Positions 63,860 to 64,000 of a stretch of 64,000 bases of DNA are shown here, one piece after another. This DNA comes from Eublepharis macularius (taxonomy: Eukaryota > Chordata > Lepidosauria > Squamata > Eublepharidae), in NCBI RefSeq assembly GCF_028583425.1, contig NC_072794.1, positions 31,617,232-31,681,231 of the forward strand. The letters are read 5' to 3'. Under the pieces are notes generated by a model. It was not told where the DNA came from, did not search any database, and saw nothing but the letters and a program-made list of their open reading frames with translations. The position numbers and the translations under genes are program-made. Every line of letters begins with the position of its first letter. The first letter of the stretch is position 1.

Positions 63860-64000
63860 TCCCCCTTTCTCACTGAGTTCCAAGGTGGATTACACAGTGC
63901 AAGTTAAAATACAATATAATCAACAGCTCGGAGTCAGAGATTCACTGAGCAAGTACAATAATGAACAATTAGGACATTCAGTGAAAGAGATACGATAGGG
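63860..64000 (-). mobile_element. LINE 3' tail, cut by the window edge
   Basis: CCCCTTTCTCACTGAGTTCC, AAGGTGGATTACACAGTGCA and later CAATTAGGACATTCAGTGAA match the fragments at 13190-13280 and 1050-1110. This is a minus-strand LINE 3' region, probably an L2-type element. Confidence 0.5.

Larger units (their letters stand above)
36116..64000 (+). other. LAMC2: LAMC2 gene, 5' part (exons 1-5)
   Basis: Laminin gamma-2 chain, the gamma subunit of laminin-332 (alpha-3, beta-3, gamma-2), which anchors epithelial cells to the basement membrane through hemidesmosomes. Five coding exons are present: signal peptide, three exons of laminin EGF-like modules, and one that completes module 3 and leads into the laminin IV domain. 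The phases agree at each join (1, 1, 2, 2, then 1 at the last donor). The order, the cysteine spacing and motifs such as [12 protein letters not shown] and [20 protein letters not shown] match vertebrate gamma-2. There is no LN domain, as expected for gamma-2. The remaining exons lie right of the window. I did not find the next exon before 64000. Confidence 0.93.
60028..64000 (+). other. LAMC2: LAMC2 intron 5, continuing past the window
   Basis: Contains TAGGG elements (60389-60768 inverted, 60892-61262, 62975-63127, 63690-63830), an inverted repeat at 62235-62380, a graded tetranucleotide array (63357-63511) and a LINE tail at the edge. I saw no exon for the main part of the laminin IV domain, so it is presumably further right. 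Stretches 61270-62230 and 62400-62970 show nothing recognisable. Confidence 0.75.

Noticed and set aside
60028-64000. Search for the LAMC2 exon that continues the laminin IV domain
   Set aside because: No frame gives the expected GW...Q continuation with splice sites, so the exon must lie beyond the window.
1-64000. CRISPR arrays, bacterial operons or a compact defence-like gene cluster
   Set aside because: None of the required features occur. All regular repeats are microsatellites, one minisatellite or dispersed transposons in vertebrate introns.

Overview
This is a window of vertebrate nuclear DNA, most likely from a squamate reptile (a lizard). The evidence is split genes with GT-AG introns and a mixture of repeats: tRNA-derived 'Sauria'-type SINEs, a 5S-rRNA-derived SINE, truncated L1, L2 and CR1 LINEs, Penelope-like palindromes, a solo retroviral LTR, and many short hAT-type DNA transposons that still have 8-bp target duplications. 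There are no operons, CRISPR arrays or prokaryotic genes. The assignment to squamates is an inference from the repeat families.

Two neighbouring laminin gamma genes lie head to tail on the + strand, in the order known from other vertebrates. Positions 1-~22660 hold the 3' part of LAMC1 (laminin gamma-1). Twelve coding exons (179-19071) encode about 628 residues: the last EGF-like module, the whole coiled-coil region and the C-terminal tail. They are followed by a long 3' UTR. All splice phases agree and the reading frame is open to the stop at 19069-19071. About 13.4 kb of intergenic DNA follows (22666-36115). LAMC2 (laminin gamma-2) starts with a small signal-peptide exon at 36116-36200, which I found by reading the sequence because it is too short to stand out as an ORF. 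Exons 2-5 (47252-47440, 54041-54176, 55622-55720, 59891-60027) encode laminin EGF-like modules and the start of the laminin IV domain. LAMC2 runs off the right edge.

Both products are secreted subunits of heterotrimeric basement-membrane laminins. Gamma-1 pairs with alpha and beta chains in most laminins. Gamma-2 pairs with alpha-3 and beta-3 in laminin-332, the epithelial anchoring laminin. The gamma-2 short arm lacks the N-terminal LN domain, which is why LAMC2 goes from a signal-peptide exon straight into EGF-like modules.

The rest is introns and intergenic DNA filled with transposons. The best-supported elements are non-autonomous hAT-type elements with recognisable 8-bp duplications: 23672-24104, 26355-26614, 31380-31866, 44614-44936, 46191-46632, 48342-48602, 59022-59459 and 62975-63127. 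Other notable structures are a nine-copy 38-bp minisatellite grown inside a SINE (9215-9556), hammerhead-ribozyme-like palindromes (about 8377, 33771 and 51425), several near-perfect large palindromes (for example 57874-58054), a solo LTR (about 48739-49332), and a CR1 3' tail that reaches the splice acceptor of a LAMC1 exon (15217). I found no previously undescribed multi-gene system. The interest lies in the transposon structures and how they sit against the laminin exons.
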